From contig QHXQ01000073.1 of NCBI GenBank assembly GCA_003223935.1, forward strand, positions 1-43,967: DNA of 43,967 bases. Direction: 5' to 3'. The translations under genes and the position numbers were made by a program. This DNA comes from Acidobacteriota bacterium (GTDB lineage Bacteria; Acidobacteriota; Blastocatellia; Pyrinomonadales; Pyrinomonadaceae). Below, one piece after another: positions 17,411-25,715 of the stretch. The first letter of the stretch is position 1. Every line of letters begins with the position of its first letter. The notes beneath the pieces are model-generated. The model was not told where the DNA came from, ran no database searches, and was given only the letters and a program-made list of their open reading frames with translations.

Positions 17411-18914
17411 CTGTTGGTAATGTGATCGTAAACGTCGTGCCTGTGCCCTGTTTGCTGATGACGGTGATCGTGCCGCCGTGATCGTCAACCGCTTTTTTGG
17501 CGATGGCGAGACCAAGACCAGTGCCCGTGTCTTTGGTTGAAAAATATGGCTCGAAGACTTGCGAAATGTCTTCGGCGGCGATGCCGCGCCCCGTGTCCGT
17601 GATACAGACCCGAACACGACCCGGTTCTTCGTTGGCCAGCGTGACAGTCAGCCGCCCACCCGCGCCGTTGCCCTCGATTGCTTGCACGCCGTTAATGATA
17701 AGGTTTGTGAAGAGCGAACGTAAAGATTCCGGGTCACCGACGACCGCAGGGATGTCGCCTTGTTGCTCGACGTGCGTCTCGATATTGCGCTCGGCGGTTT
17801 CCGCTTCGACCAGCCGCAGCGCATCGTTGACAGTCGCACGCAGATCGAGCGGGCGCAGATTAAGGCGTGCCGGGCGCGAGTAGCTTAAAAACTCCGAGAT
17901 GCGCACGTTGATGCGTTGGACCTCAGCTTTGAGTTGATCGGTCAAACGATCAACAAGTGCGCGCTTATCAGGTTCGGTCGGCGCAAGCGCCGAGCGCAGA
18001 TGATCGAGCGTGAGGTTGATGTAGTTGAGCGGGTTGCGCACCTCATGTGCGATGGCGGAGGCGAGCCGGCCGACAACGGCCGAGCGTTCCGCCTGATGGA
18101 GTTGCGCTTCGAGTTCGCGCAGGCGCCCAAGGCGCGTGATCATCTCGTTGAAGACGCGGGCGAGCGCGCCCATCTCGTCGGAGCGGCGGGCGGCGGGCAC
18201 GCGAAAATCGAAATCGCCGGCCGCGACACGCCGCGCCGCCTGCGACAAATCTTGAATCGGGCGCGTGAAACGCCAGACGAGAAAGATTGTGAAGAGCGTG
18301 GCGACGAGTAGCACGGCAAGCGTCGGCAGGAGCGTGCGCGCCGATTGCCAAAGCGCAACGCGGTTTTGTGCGCGGGCTGAGCCGAGCACGATGATGATGT
18401 TGTAGCGCCCCTTGTCGGTCTGCGCCGGAATGACGAAGGCGAGCGGTTCGCCCGCGATGGGCTGGCTGAGATTGGCCTGCGTCGCATTGACGATGCGCGG
18501 CAGCGGCACTTCCGATAATTTGACGTAGCGAATCGTGCCGTCGTCCATCTGCTCCGGGTTGTATCTCGTGTCGAGACTGTCGTCAATGAGGTCTTCGGGA
18601 TCAATTCCGCCACCGGGCACGTCGCCGTCGTCTTGCACGATCAGCACATTCGTGATGCGCCCGGCCTGCTTCTCGCGCTCAAAGAAATGAACATTTTTGT
18701 CGAGGTCTTTCAAGCGCGCTGTGGTGGAGAAGCTTTGCACGGCGAGCGAGAAGGCGGTGGCAAGCGCCTGCTCTTGATCTGTGATCCGGCGGGCAACGCG
18801 TTGGTCGGCTCGGCGATTCAAAGCGAACTGCACGCCGAGGGTGGCGACGAGCAGGAGCGCCAGCACCAAGAGCAGCCGGACGCGAAAGCTATTGAACAGA
18901 TTGAGCGACGGCAT
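17376..18914 (-). CDS. NtrB-like sensor histidine kinase
   Basis: Membrane histidine kinase of 512 residues. TM1 about 11-33, an extracytoplasmic sensor region to about 190, TM2 about 194-214, HAMP 215-265, H-box with phospho-acceptor His290 (AIAHEVRNPLNYI) and ATPase domain with N-box NLIINGVQAIEG, G1 DTGRGI, F-box FEPYFSTKDTGTGLGLAI and G2 GTGTTFTITLP. The H-box and ATPase type fit kinases that pair with NtrC-like regulators. First gene of the operon; the start at 18914 has only a weak ribosome-binding site. The sensed signal is unknown. The C-terminal tail is repeat-derived. Confidence 0.94.
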   Translation of the reverse strand: MPSLNLFNSFRVRLLLVLALLLVATLGVQFALNRRADQRVARRITDQEQALATAFSLAVQSFSTTARLKDLDKNVHFFEREKQAGRITNVLIVQDDGDVPGGGIDPEDLIDDSLDTRYNPEQMDDGTIRYVKLSEVPLPRIVNATQANLSQPIAGEPLAFVIPAQTDKGRYNIIIVLGSARAQNRVALWQSARTLLPTLAVLLVATLFTIFLVWRFTRPIQDLSQAARRVAAGDFDFRVPAARRSDEMGALARVFNEMITRLGRLRELEAQLHQAERSAVVGRLASAIAHEVRNPLNYINLTLDHLRSALAPTEPDKRALVDRLTDQLKAEVQRINVRISEFLSYSRPARLNLRPLDLRATVNDALRLVEAETAERNIETHVEQQGDIPAVVGDPESLRSLFTNLIINGVQAIEGNGAGGRLTVTLANEEPGRVRVCITDTGRGIAAEDISQVFEPYFSTKDTGTGLGLAIAKKAVDDHGGTITVISKQGTGTTFTITLPTGNDEGGMQNDE

Positions 18915-19297
18915 TGCGATGTGTCCGCGCCTCTCCCGCGCCGCGCGTTAAGTCGAAAGCCATCAACGCGGCGCTTGTCGGCAGTTAAAGTTAATTGTTG
19001 CCCTCGACGAATTCAGATGTTATAGTCGCAAACGTCTCCTGCGCAAACCCCCCGGAGACTGTGGGGGCTTGTCTCTCCTAAATACGACAGAAAAGTTTGT
19101 TTGAACTACGAGTCGGGGAAACTGTACGTGCAGCTTGCCGCCGACTCGCCGCCGGTTTGTTTTATGCGCTTGGGGGTGAATGTTGTTGCACTCGACTTCG
19201 AGCGTCGTTTGAAATTTCGAGTCTGGACAGTTGTGCGCGCCGAAAACGTCAGTGGCGCGCGCCTCTTTCCCCTTGCTTTATCAAGAGAGGTCAATCA
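18915..19297. promoter_or_regulatory. divergent intergenic region, kinase operon / PBP
   Basis: A 383-bp gap between divergent genes. On the plus strand, a promoter candidate (18998-19026) leads into a leader of about 260 nt. The leader has short GC-rich inverted segments (GTCTCC/GGAGAC and CCCCC/GGGGG around 19035-19065) but no riboswitch that I recognise. A 66-codon frame at 19101-19301 exists, but nothing supports it as a gene. The minus-strand promoter for the kinase operon was not identified. Confidence 0.4.
18998..19026 (+). promoter_or_regulatory. sigma-70-type promoter candidate for the PBP gene
   Basis: TTGCCC, 17-bp spacer, TATAGT. The -10 box matches 5 of 6 and the -35 matches 4 of 6; spacing is ideal. 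Confidence 0.5.
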
Positions 19298-20920
19298 ATG
19301 ACGCGAACCCGTATCGTCCCGACACTCCTTCTTTTCGTCCTTTGCTTCAGCCTATCAATCAACGCTTACGCCTCCAGACACAGAGGTAGGGTAGCCGCGC
19401 CGGCCCGCGCCGAGAAACGCGGACGCAAGGGGCGCGAAGTCGCAGACAGAGGGCGCGGCCGTGCGGCGCGCCAGAAAGCTCCGGCGCATGAGACGCGCGC
19501 CGAGCGTCGCAGACGCGAACGCGAAGAAGCGCGCGCCGACCGGCGTGGTGGACGAAAGCTTTCGCGCCGCGAGCGTCTGTTGCAGGCGCGGCGCGAGGCT
19601 GAAGCGCGCCGCCGTGCAGAGCTTGCGCGCCTCGCGGCGATTGCGCGCGCGCGCGCGATTGAGCAGGCGCTAAGGAACGAAGTGGCGTCGAACATCGCCA
19701 AGGACGACACGACGGGCGAAGATTTAGAAGTGCGCCGCGCGGCCGTCAACGCGCTCGGCAATCACATCGCGACGGTCGTCGTGATGGATCCAAAGTCGGG
19801 GCGCGTCTATTCCATCGTCAATCAGGAATGGGCCGTCAGGCGCGGCTTCAAGCCTTGCTCAACGATCAAGTTGGTGACAGGTCTCGCGGGCTTGAGCGAG
19901 CATGTGATCGATCCTTTGCAGGAAGCTTCGCTCGTCTCGCTGAACAACAACCGGCTCGACCTGACCGACGCGCTCGCGTTCTCAAACAACGGCTACTTCC
20001 AGAACGTCAGCGGCCATGTCGGCTTTGAGCACATGATCTCTTACGCGCGCCAGTTGGGCTACGGCGAGCGCACAGGCATCAATCATGCGAACGAGTATCA
20101 GGGGCGCGTGCCGCTCTTCAAACAGGGCTACGCGGTCAACCACATGGGTTCGCACGGCGACGACTTTGAGGTCACGCCCATCCAACTCGCCACGCTCGTC
20201 TCAACAATCGCCAACGGCGGCACGCTGCTGACGCCGCACCTACCGCGCACGCCCGAAGAGAACTTGCACTTCCACGCGGAGGTGCGCCGCCAACTCAGCA
20301 TCCCGCAAGAGTATCTGCGGCGCATGCTGCCGGGCATGGTCGGCGCAGTCAACTATGGCACGGGGAAACGCGCCTACGATCCTTCAGAGACCATCGCAGG
20401 CAAGACCGGCACGTGCATCGGGCAAGGCGGCTGGGTCGGTCTGTTCACCTCTTACGCGCCGGTTGAAGACCCGCAACTCGCTATCGCCGTCGTCGGCATG
20501 GGGCCGGATGCGCGCCAGCACGCGACGGTCGCCATCGCCGGCCAAATCTACAAGACGCTCGCCTATCGCTTCGGCAAACGCGGCGACAAAGCGCCCTACA
20601 AATTGACGCCCGACATCCTCGCGCCGCGCCCGAAGGTTGATCCGTCGGCCGTCGCGAACGTCAGCGAAGAGGACGCCGAAGAGAAGGCGGCCGAGCAGGA
20701 AGAGGCGGGCACAAACGCCGCACCGACGGATGTGGACAACGGCGCGACGACGAACGTCAAGCCCGCGCTTAAGGCCATCAATCCGAATCCGGCGAGCGCG
20801 TCGCCGCGCCCGACAAACGCTAAGCCCGCGCCGACGCCGGCCGGCGGCACATCCATGAAGAAGCAGGCGCAGACGATGGACACGCGCCCGCGTCGCGTGA
20901 ATCCAAACGAACCGCAATAA
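19298..20920 (+). CDS. transpeptidase-domain penicillin-binding protein
   Basis: 540 residues with an N-terminal signal peptide or anchor (IVPTLLLFVLCFSLSINAYA). Residues about 27-125 are extremely rich in Arg, Ala and Glu and are probably a long charged helix. The serine transpeptidase domain spans about 155-450: SxxK as Ser188-Thr-Ile-Lys191, SxN as Ser229-Asn-Asn231, and KTG at 369-371 (AGKTGT). The C-terminus (about 460-540) is low-complexity, rich in Ala, Pro, Asn. There is no glycosyltransferase or PBP2/3 dimerisation domain, so this is a minimal DD-transpeptidase with an unusual basic N-terminal region. ATG 19298 has AGAGAGG upstream. It would crosslink peptidoglycan or act as a related acyl-serine enzyme. 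Confidence 0.9.
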   Translation: MTRTRIVPTLLLFVLCFSLSINAYASRHRGRVAAPARAEKRGRKGREVADRGRGRAARQKAPAHETRAERRRREREEARADRRGGRKLSRRERLLQARREAEARRRAELARLAAIARARAIEQALRNEVASNIAKDDTTGEDLEVRRAAVNALGNHIATVVVMDPKSGRVYSIVNQEWAVRRGFKPCSTIKLVTGLAGLSEHVIDPLQEASLVSLNNNRLDLTDALAFSNNGYFQNVSGHVGFEHMISYARQLGYGERTGINHANEYQGRVPLFKQGYAVNHMGSHGDDFEVTPIQLATLVSTIANGGTLLTPHLPRTPEENLHFHAEVRRQLSIPQEYLRRMLPGMVGAVNYGTGKRAYDPSETIAGKTGTCIGQGGWVGLFTSYAPVEDPQLAIAVVGMGPDARQHATVAIAGQIYKTLAYRFGKRGDKAPYKLTPDILAPRPKVDPSAVANVSEEDAEEKAAEQEEAGTNAAPTDVDNGATTNVKPALKAINPNPASASPRPTNAKPAPTPAGGTSMKKQAQTMDTRPRRVNPNEPQ

Positions 20921-21351
20921 AGTTGTACTGAGATTGCAACGCGCGTTGCTTGAGAGGCGACAACGCGAGTTGCACAGAAACTGCATCGCTCACCACCGCG
21001 CCGCGCGCTCTTGTTTCCCGGGAACAAAAGCGCGCGGCGCGGTGTCTTTAGTCCGTTTCAAGCGTGTGAGAAAAGGTGCGAATGAGTGTGCGTTTAACGC
21101 TTGACACTGTTCGGTCGGCTGTTGCAGTATCACGGGCGCATCGCGTGGTCGAAGCACCCGGAAAAGCCATAAGCCAATTCGAGTAGAATGCCCCCGGCGG
21201 AATGACTGCAAACGGTTCGACGTTCGCACGTTTGAGCGACAACTACGCGCCCCGCCCACGCATCTGAAAGACACGCGACGCTGCAAGGGCCGCGCCGCGC
21301 GCCCCAAGAAAATTTTTAGCCGACGAAGATCGCTTGGAGGGATTACCCACA
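20921..21351. promoter_or_regulatory. intergenic region between PBP and the secreted repeat protein
   Basis: A 431-bp gap without a convincing gene. It holds a long GC-rich hairpin (20994-21044), a -35/-10 candidate TTGACA-N18-CAGTAT (21101-21130), a second possible -10 TAGAAT (21183-21188), and TGGAGGG as ribosome-binding site just before ATG 21352. The leader from the first promoter candidate would exceed 200 nt. Confidence 0.4.
20994..21044 (+). terminator. long hairpin after the PBP gene
   Basis: 16-bp arms CACCGCGCCGCGCGCT / AGCGCGCGGCGCGGTG enclose a second stem TGTTTCCCGGGAACA, so nearly the whole 51 bp is palindromic. A weak T-containing tail (TCTTTAG) follows. Confidence 0.7.
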
Positions 21352-22521
21352 ATGAAGATGATGATACGACTCCTCAGTCTGGTGGCGCTCGCGGCCGCGT
21401 TCGCGTTGCCAGCCTTCGCGCAAGACACCTCTGCCACGCCTGCCGCGCAGAGCATCTGCACAGAGGACGCCCGCGCGAAGATGTACACCGATTATTACAA
21501 CCTGAGAAAGCAGACTGATGCCGCTGCACAGAAGCAGGCCCGCGACATCGCCGGCCAGTACATACAAAAATATGGCAGCTGCGACGACCAGTATTCAAAG
21601 GCCGTACAAAAGTTCATTGACGCCTACGATAAGGCGGCGGGCGACATTGCTCTCCAGAATAAGCTGAGTACGGCTTACACGCAGCATAATTATCCTGATG
21701 CGGTCGCAGCCGCTAAAGATATTCTGACAAAAAACCCGGACGACGTGAAAACGGCAATCACCGGGGCTTGGGCTGCTTACCAAGGAGTTGTGGCCAAGAA
21801 TTCGGCGCTGAGTGCAGATGCCATCAACTTGGCACAGAAGGCACTGCAACTGCTCGACTCAGGCAAGACGGCCGATAATTACTTCTTCAGCAATAACAAG
21901 GATGAAGCGCGGGGCTGGATGGAGTACGTGCTCGGCGCGGTCAATGTGAAAACAAATAATGCGCCGGAAGCGACCAAGCACTTGATCGCAGTGGCGCAGT
22001 CGAACACGCCCGCCAAGCAGGAGCCAACGACCTACTATCTGTTGGCCAAGGCTTACGAGGATGAGTATCAGAAGCAGCTTGATCGGTACAAGACCTTCAC
22101 TACGGAGACCGACGAAAGTAAGGTGTTGTTAGCGAACATCAACCTGACTATTGATCGCATCATTGATGCTTATGCGCGCGCCGTCGCCTATAGCACGAAG
22201 CCGGAGCAGCAGAAGGATAAGACGTCGTACATGGCGACGCTAACCGAGCTTTATAAGTCACGGCATGATGGCTCAGACGCAGGATTGAAGGATATGCTGG
22301 CATCGGTCACGACTACGCCATTGCTGATCACGACGCCAGTGACCACACCGCCGGCCACGCCAGCGACCGGCACGACGACCAGCGGCGACGGCGCGAGCGG
22401 CACGAAGCCGCCGACCACGACGCCGGCCACAACCGCGCCGACTACTACGCCGACCACGACGAAGCCGACGCAACAGCCGCCGGTGAAGAAGCCGCCCGTA
22501 GCGAAGCGGCATCACGGTTAA
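21352..22521 (+). CDS. secreted TPR-like helical protein, paralogue 1
   Basis: Signal peptide (RLLSLVALAAAFALPAFAQ), then about 300 residues of helical repeat-like sequence (YNLRKQTDAAAQKQARDIAGQYI; HNYPDAVAAAKDILTKNPDDVKTAI) reminiscent of tetratricopeptide repeats, and a Pro/Thr-rich C-terminal tail of about 70 residues ending in KRHHG. The segment DRIIDAYARAVAYS...LTELYKSRHDGSDAGLKDMLASVTTTPL is closely matched in the next gene, so the two are tandem paralogues. The low-complexity tail may span peptidoglycan or be a surface linker. Start ATG 21352 follows GGAGGG at good spacing. Function unknown; periplasmic or surface scaffold is likely. Confidence 0.82.
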   Translation: MKMMIRLLSLVALAAAFALPAFAQDTSATPAAQSICTEDARAKMYTDYYNLRKQTDAAAQKQARDIAGQYIQKYGSCDDQYSKAVQKFIDAYDKAAGDIALQNKLSTAYTQHNYPDAVAAAKDILTKNPDDVKTAITGAWAAYQGVVAKNSALSADAINLAQKALQLLDSGKTADNYFFSNNKDEARGWMEYVLGAVNVKTNNAPEATKHLIAVAQSNTPAKQEPTTYYLLAKAYEDEYQKQLDRYKTFTTETDESKVLLANINLTIDRIIDAYARAVAYSTKPEQQKDKTSYMATLTELYKSRHDGSDAGLKDMLASVTTTPLLITTPVTTPPATPATGTTTSGDGASGTKPPTTTPATTAPTTTPTTTKPTQQPPVKKPPVAKRHHG

Positions 22522-22635
22522 GCTTTAAGCCAAGCATCTTGTCGCATGCACGCACGCCGGATGTATCGCTCGTTGAGCCGATGCGTCCGGCGTTTGCGTA
22601 AGGTACAGAATCCGACCGCCGACGAACGCCATCCG

Positions 22636-23649
22636 ATGTCGTCCCCCATTACCAACTTGCCAACCCTAACGCATACAAGTCGCCGCTTGAGCCGGTCACT
22701 CGGCTTGTTGTTCGTCGCACTATTAATCTGTTCGCTCAACTTGTGCGCGCAGTCCGCGTCGCCCGCTCAGCCGCCGCAGCCCACGCAGGCGCAGGCCGAG
22801 TTATATGAACGCTGGCGCGCGAACATGAGAGAGCATCAACACACGGCTTACGAAGCGGGCAAAGAGTATCTGGCGAAGTATCCGAACGATGAGTACGCGG
22901 CATACGTGCGCCCTTGGGTCGAAGCTTACGAGCGAGCCGCGCGCAAAGCTCGCTTTCAGCAGTTGCTCTACAAGGACAAAAAATATAGCGAGGCTTATGC
23001 GGCCGGGCGTGAAGTGCTCGCAGATGAGCCGGAGAACTTAAAGGCGATCATTGACCTCGCCTCAGCCGCATATCTCGCCGCCGGCGCGGGCGACGAAGCG
23101 GCCAAAGCGGCCGCGCTCGCGCTCGCACGCAAAGCTGTCGGCTTGCTCGAAGCCAATCCGAAGGTGACGGACTGGCAGCCGTTCCGCAACTCAGCCGACG
23201 CGCTCGGCTATCTCGATTTCGTCATCGGCGATCTCATCTTAAAGGATGCGCCCGCCGATGCGATCACATACCTGCGCAAAGCTGCGCTCTCTGACAGCGC
23301 AGTCAAACAGACGCCCGACGTTTACGCGCGCCTCGCCGCCGCTTATGCCAAGAGCGAATACGAACCGTTGGCGCGCGATTTCGCCGAACGCTACGCCGGC
23401 AAAGAGGCGACGCCTGAGAGCCAAGCCGCGCTCGCCAAAATCTATCCCGTGCTCGACCGCATCATTGACGCCTACGCGCGCGCCGTCGCGCTCAGCAAAG
23501 ACGTTCCACAGTACAACGCCGCGCGCTCGCGTTGGCTGCAAGAGTTGACCGAACTCTACAAGTCGCGCCACGACGGCGCGACCGACGGCTTAAACGATCT
23601 GATCACGAACGTCGTCAATAAGCCGCTACCTGAGACGACCACGCCCTAA
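22636..23649 (+). CDS. secreted TPR-like helical protein, paralogue 2
   Basis: Paralogue of the preceding gene, 337 residues from ATG 22636. Signal peptide SLGLLFVALLICSLNLCAQS, followed by TPR-like helices (HTAYEAGKEYLAKYPNDEYAAYVRPW, KYSEAYAAGREVLADEPENLKAIIDLASAAY). It shares LDRIIDAYARAVALS and LTELYKSRHDGATDGLNDLI with the upstream protein but lacks its Pro/Thr-rich tail, ending at PLPETTTP. An upstream ATG at 22546 is possible but would bury the signal peptide. Function unknown. Confidence 0.8.
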   Translation: MSSPITNLPTLTHTSRRLSRSLGLLFVALLICSLNLCAQSASPAQPPQPTQAQAELYERWRANMREHQHTAYEAGKEYLAKYPNDEYAAYVRPWVEAYERAARKARFQQLLYKDKKYSEAYAAGREVLADEPENLKAIIDLASAAYLAAGAGDEAAKAAALALARKAVGLLEANPKVTDWQPFRNSADALGYLDFVIGDLILKDAPADAITYLRKAALSDSAVKQTPDVYARLAAAYAKSEYEPLARDFAERYAGKEATPESQAALAKIYPVLDRIIDAYARAVALSKDVPQYNAARSRWLQELTELYKSRHDGATDGLNDLITNVVNKPLPETTTP

Positions 23650-23691
23650 CGCGCACAGCAAAACTTTTCTCGCGCCCTTATCGCCCTCTGT

Positions 23692-23697
23692 TACAAT
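23692..23697 (+). promoter_or_regulatory. possible -10 element of rnc
   Basis: TACAAT 11 bp before the GTG start of rnc. If real, the transcript would begin at about 23704 and have almost no leader. No good -35 is visible. Confidence 0.3.
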
Positions 23698-23707
23698 CGC
23701 GGCCGAA

Positions 23708-24541
23708 GTGGCAGAAGCTGACACCACAGTTCCCGACCTGTCCGCGCTCGAAGCGGCGCTCGGCTACACGTTCCGCGAGCGCGCTTGGCTTGAGCGCGCC
23801 GTCACGCATCGCTCTTGGGCGCACGAACAGGTCAAGCCGGGCGAGGAGGAGCAGGCGCGGCGTTTGCACAACGAAGCGCTTGAGTTCGTCGGCGACTCCG
23901 TGCTCGGCCTCGTCGTCGCGCATTACCTGTTCGACGCGAATCCTGACTTAACCGAAGGCGATCTCTCGCGCATGAAGCACCGGCTCGTCAGCACGACGAC
24001 GCTGGCGCGCATGGCGAAGCTGCTCGAACTTGGCGAACACCTGCGCGTCGGGCGCGGCGAAGAGAAGACTGGCGGGCGGCGCAAACGTGCGCTGCTCGCA
24101 GACGTGTTCGAGGCCGTGCTCGCCGCAGTCTATCTCGACGGCGGTTATGAGGCCGCCGCCGCCTTCGTCCGCCGCGCGCTTGCCAGCGAGCTTGATGCGG
24201 CGAGTCCCGAATCGGCGGCGGCTGCCGATCACAAGACACTCTTGCAAGAGCGCGTGCAGGCGCTCTGCCGCATGACGCCGACCTACACAGTCGTCGAAAC
24301 CGAAGGGCCGCCGCACAGCCGCGTCTTTCACGTCGAAGTCAACTGGGGCGAGCGCAACACGCGCGGCACAGGGCACACGATCAAGAGCGCAGAGATGGAT
24401 GCCGCTTGTCGCGCGCTGGAAGAATTAGAAGGCAGTAGGCAGAAGGCAGAAGACAGTGAACCGGAAGCAGCGGCCAGTAGGCAAGCAGCAGATAGCATTG
24501 AACCGCAGGCAACGAGCGGCGAGCAGCAAGCCGCCGATTAA
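23708..24541 (+). CDS. rnc: ribonuclease III (Rnc)
   Basis: Double-strand-specific endoribonuclease for rRNA and mRNA processing. Catalytic domain about 10-160 with the signature NEALEFVGDSVLG (catalytic Asp63) and DVFEAVLAAVYLDGG (second acidic site). The dsRNA-binding domain is about 170-245 (DHKTLLQERVQALCRMTPTYTVVE, GTGHTIKSAEMDAACRALEELE). Start GTG 23708; the ribosome-binding site is poor. The last 30 residues after ALEELEG are low-complexity and read through a heptamer array, an extension absent from usual RNase III. Confidence 0.94.
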   Translation: MAEADTTVPDLSALEAALGYTFRERAWLERAVTHRSWAHEQVKPGEEEQARRLHNEALEFVGDSVLGLVVAHYLFDANPDLTEGDLSRMKHRLVSTTTLARMAKLLELGEHLRVGRGEEKTGGRRKRALLADVFEAVLAAVYLDGGYEAAAAFVRRALASELDAASPESAAAADHKTLLQERVQALCRMTPTYTVVETEGPPHSRVFHVEVNWGERNTRGTGHTIKSAEMDAACRALEELEGSRQKAEDSEPEAAASRQAADSIEPQATSGEQQAAD

Positions 24542-24627
24542 GAATTGGCCAACAGAGCTAACCGTCAGGCATAACTATTAAGCACCGGATAAGACGAACA
24601 ACTTTTAACTCGCTGCCTACTGTCTTT
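24430..24627. repeat. heptamer array in the 3' end of rnc with inverted partner
   Basis: Units AGGCAGT, AGGCAGA, AGGCAGA, AGACAGT (24430-24457), with a related CCAGTAGGCA segment at about 24475. An inverted copy CTGCCTACTGTCTTTTC lies at 24613-24629, before lepB. The array lies inside the rnc reading frame and encodes GSRQKAEDS. Confidence 0.7.
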
Positions 24628-24672
24628 TCCGACTTGACCAGCGTGCGGCGTGTTCTCTACGATGCCAACAAC

Positions 24673-25614
24673 ATGGGCAATAATTCCAGTGCAAGCGTGA
24701 TTGAAGAGCCGACGTTGGACGAGGGTTCACCGAACGGCGCGAAAGCGGCGCGCAGGACGGCGGATAAGAAAGCGGAAGAGGACGCGCCGAAGCCGCCGGG
24801 GCCGCCGCGCTCGGTCTGGCGCGAGTATTTCGAGTCGCTGGTCGTCACGGCCATCATGGCGCTCTTCGGCATGACGTTCGTCGTGCAGGCCGTGAAAGTC
24901 CCAACCGGCTCGATGCAGAATACGATCCTGATCGGCGATCACCTGCTCGTCAACAAGTTCATCTTCGCGCCGGGGCCGCACCTGCCGTTTCTGCCGCAAC
25001 GCGAGATACGACGCGGCGACATCATCGTCTTCAAATATCCCGGCGATCAAAACTCCGGCGTGCCCGTCTCGCAGCAGCACGATCCAAACAACACGCCGTT
25101 TATTACCAACTACGTCAAGCGCGTCATCGGCCTGCCCGGCGATAAGATCGAGATCAAAGGCACGCGCGTCGTCGTCAACGGCCAACAACTCGCGGAGCAT
25201 CTCGTCACGGCCGAAAACGGACAGGACAATCCACGCACGGAAGAGCACGAGCAAGACGCGCCACTGACGCTCGAAAACGAGCCGCCGCCGCAAGGCGAAG
25301 GGCCTTACACGGTCTATTGGAGCGCGCGGACGCGGCGCGCGGCGGGTCAGGGCTTGAACGAAGACAACGACTATTATCCAACCTTCAAGAACAACAACGT
25401 CGTCACCGTCCCAGCCAACAGTTACTTTGTCATGGGCGACAACCGCGACAACAGTTGGGATAGCCGCTTCTGGGGCTTCGTGCCGCGCAACCTGATCATC
25501 GGGCGCGCGATGTTCGTCTATTGGTCTTACGACGAAAGCGCGCCCTCGTCGAACCTCTTCTTGGATTTCATCAACAACACACGCTGGAGTCGCACGGGCA
25601 CGATGGTCAAGTAA
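24673..25614 (+). CDS. lepB: signal peptidase I (LepB)
   Basis: Membrane serine protease that removes signal peptides. About 45 charged, Pro-rich residues precede one transmembrane helix (LVVTAIMALFGMTFVVQAV). The catalytic serine is Ser80 in VPTGSMQNTI and the general base Lys149 in NYVKRVIGLPGDKI. The GDNRDNSWDSRFWGFVP box is typical. An insert between about 175 and 235 (rich in E, P, Q) is longer than usual. ATG 24673 is preferred; a TTG at 24634 would add 13 residues partly from the preceding repeat. Confidence 0.94.
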   Translation: MGNNSSASVIEEPTLDEGSPNGAKAARRTADKKAEEDAPKPPGPPRSVWREYFESLVVTAIMALFGMTFVVQAVKVPTGSMQNTILIGDHLLVNKFIFAPGPHLPFLPQREIRRGDIIVFKYPGDQNSGVPVSQQHDPNNTPFITNYVKRVIGLPGDKIEIKGTRVVVNGQQLAEHLVTAENGQDNPRTEEHEQDAPLTLENEPPPQGEGPYTVYWSARTRRAAGQGLNEDNDYYPTFKNNNVVTVPANSYFVMGDNRDNSWDSRFWGFVPRNLIIGRAMFVYWSYDESAPSSNLFLDFINNTRWSRTGTMVK

Positions 25615-25619
25615 GGGCA

Positions 25620-25689
25620 AGTTCAAGGTTCAAAGTTGCAGGTTCAAAGTTAAGCAAGACTTTGAACCTGTGACCTTGAACCTTGAACT
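25620..25689. repeat. inverted heptamer array between lepB and the YihY gene
   Basis: Left arm 25620-25650 and right arm 25659-25689 match in 28 of 31 positions when one is reversed and complemented. The arms are built of GGTTCAA/AGTTCAA-type 7-bp units. An 8-nt loop remains. It lies right after lepB and could act as a terminator-like or RNA-stability hairpin. Confidence 0.85.
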
Positions 25690-25715
25690 GTTAAAGCGAA
25701 CAAGGAGGTGATGGC

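Noticed and set aside
19101..19301. Small frame of 66 codons upstream of the PBP gene
   Set aside because: No start signal, no pattern, and it overlaps the PBP start; more likely leader sequence.
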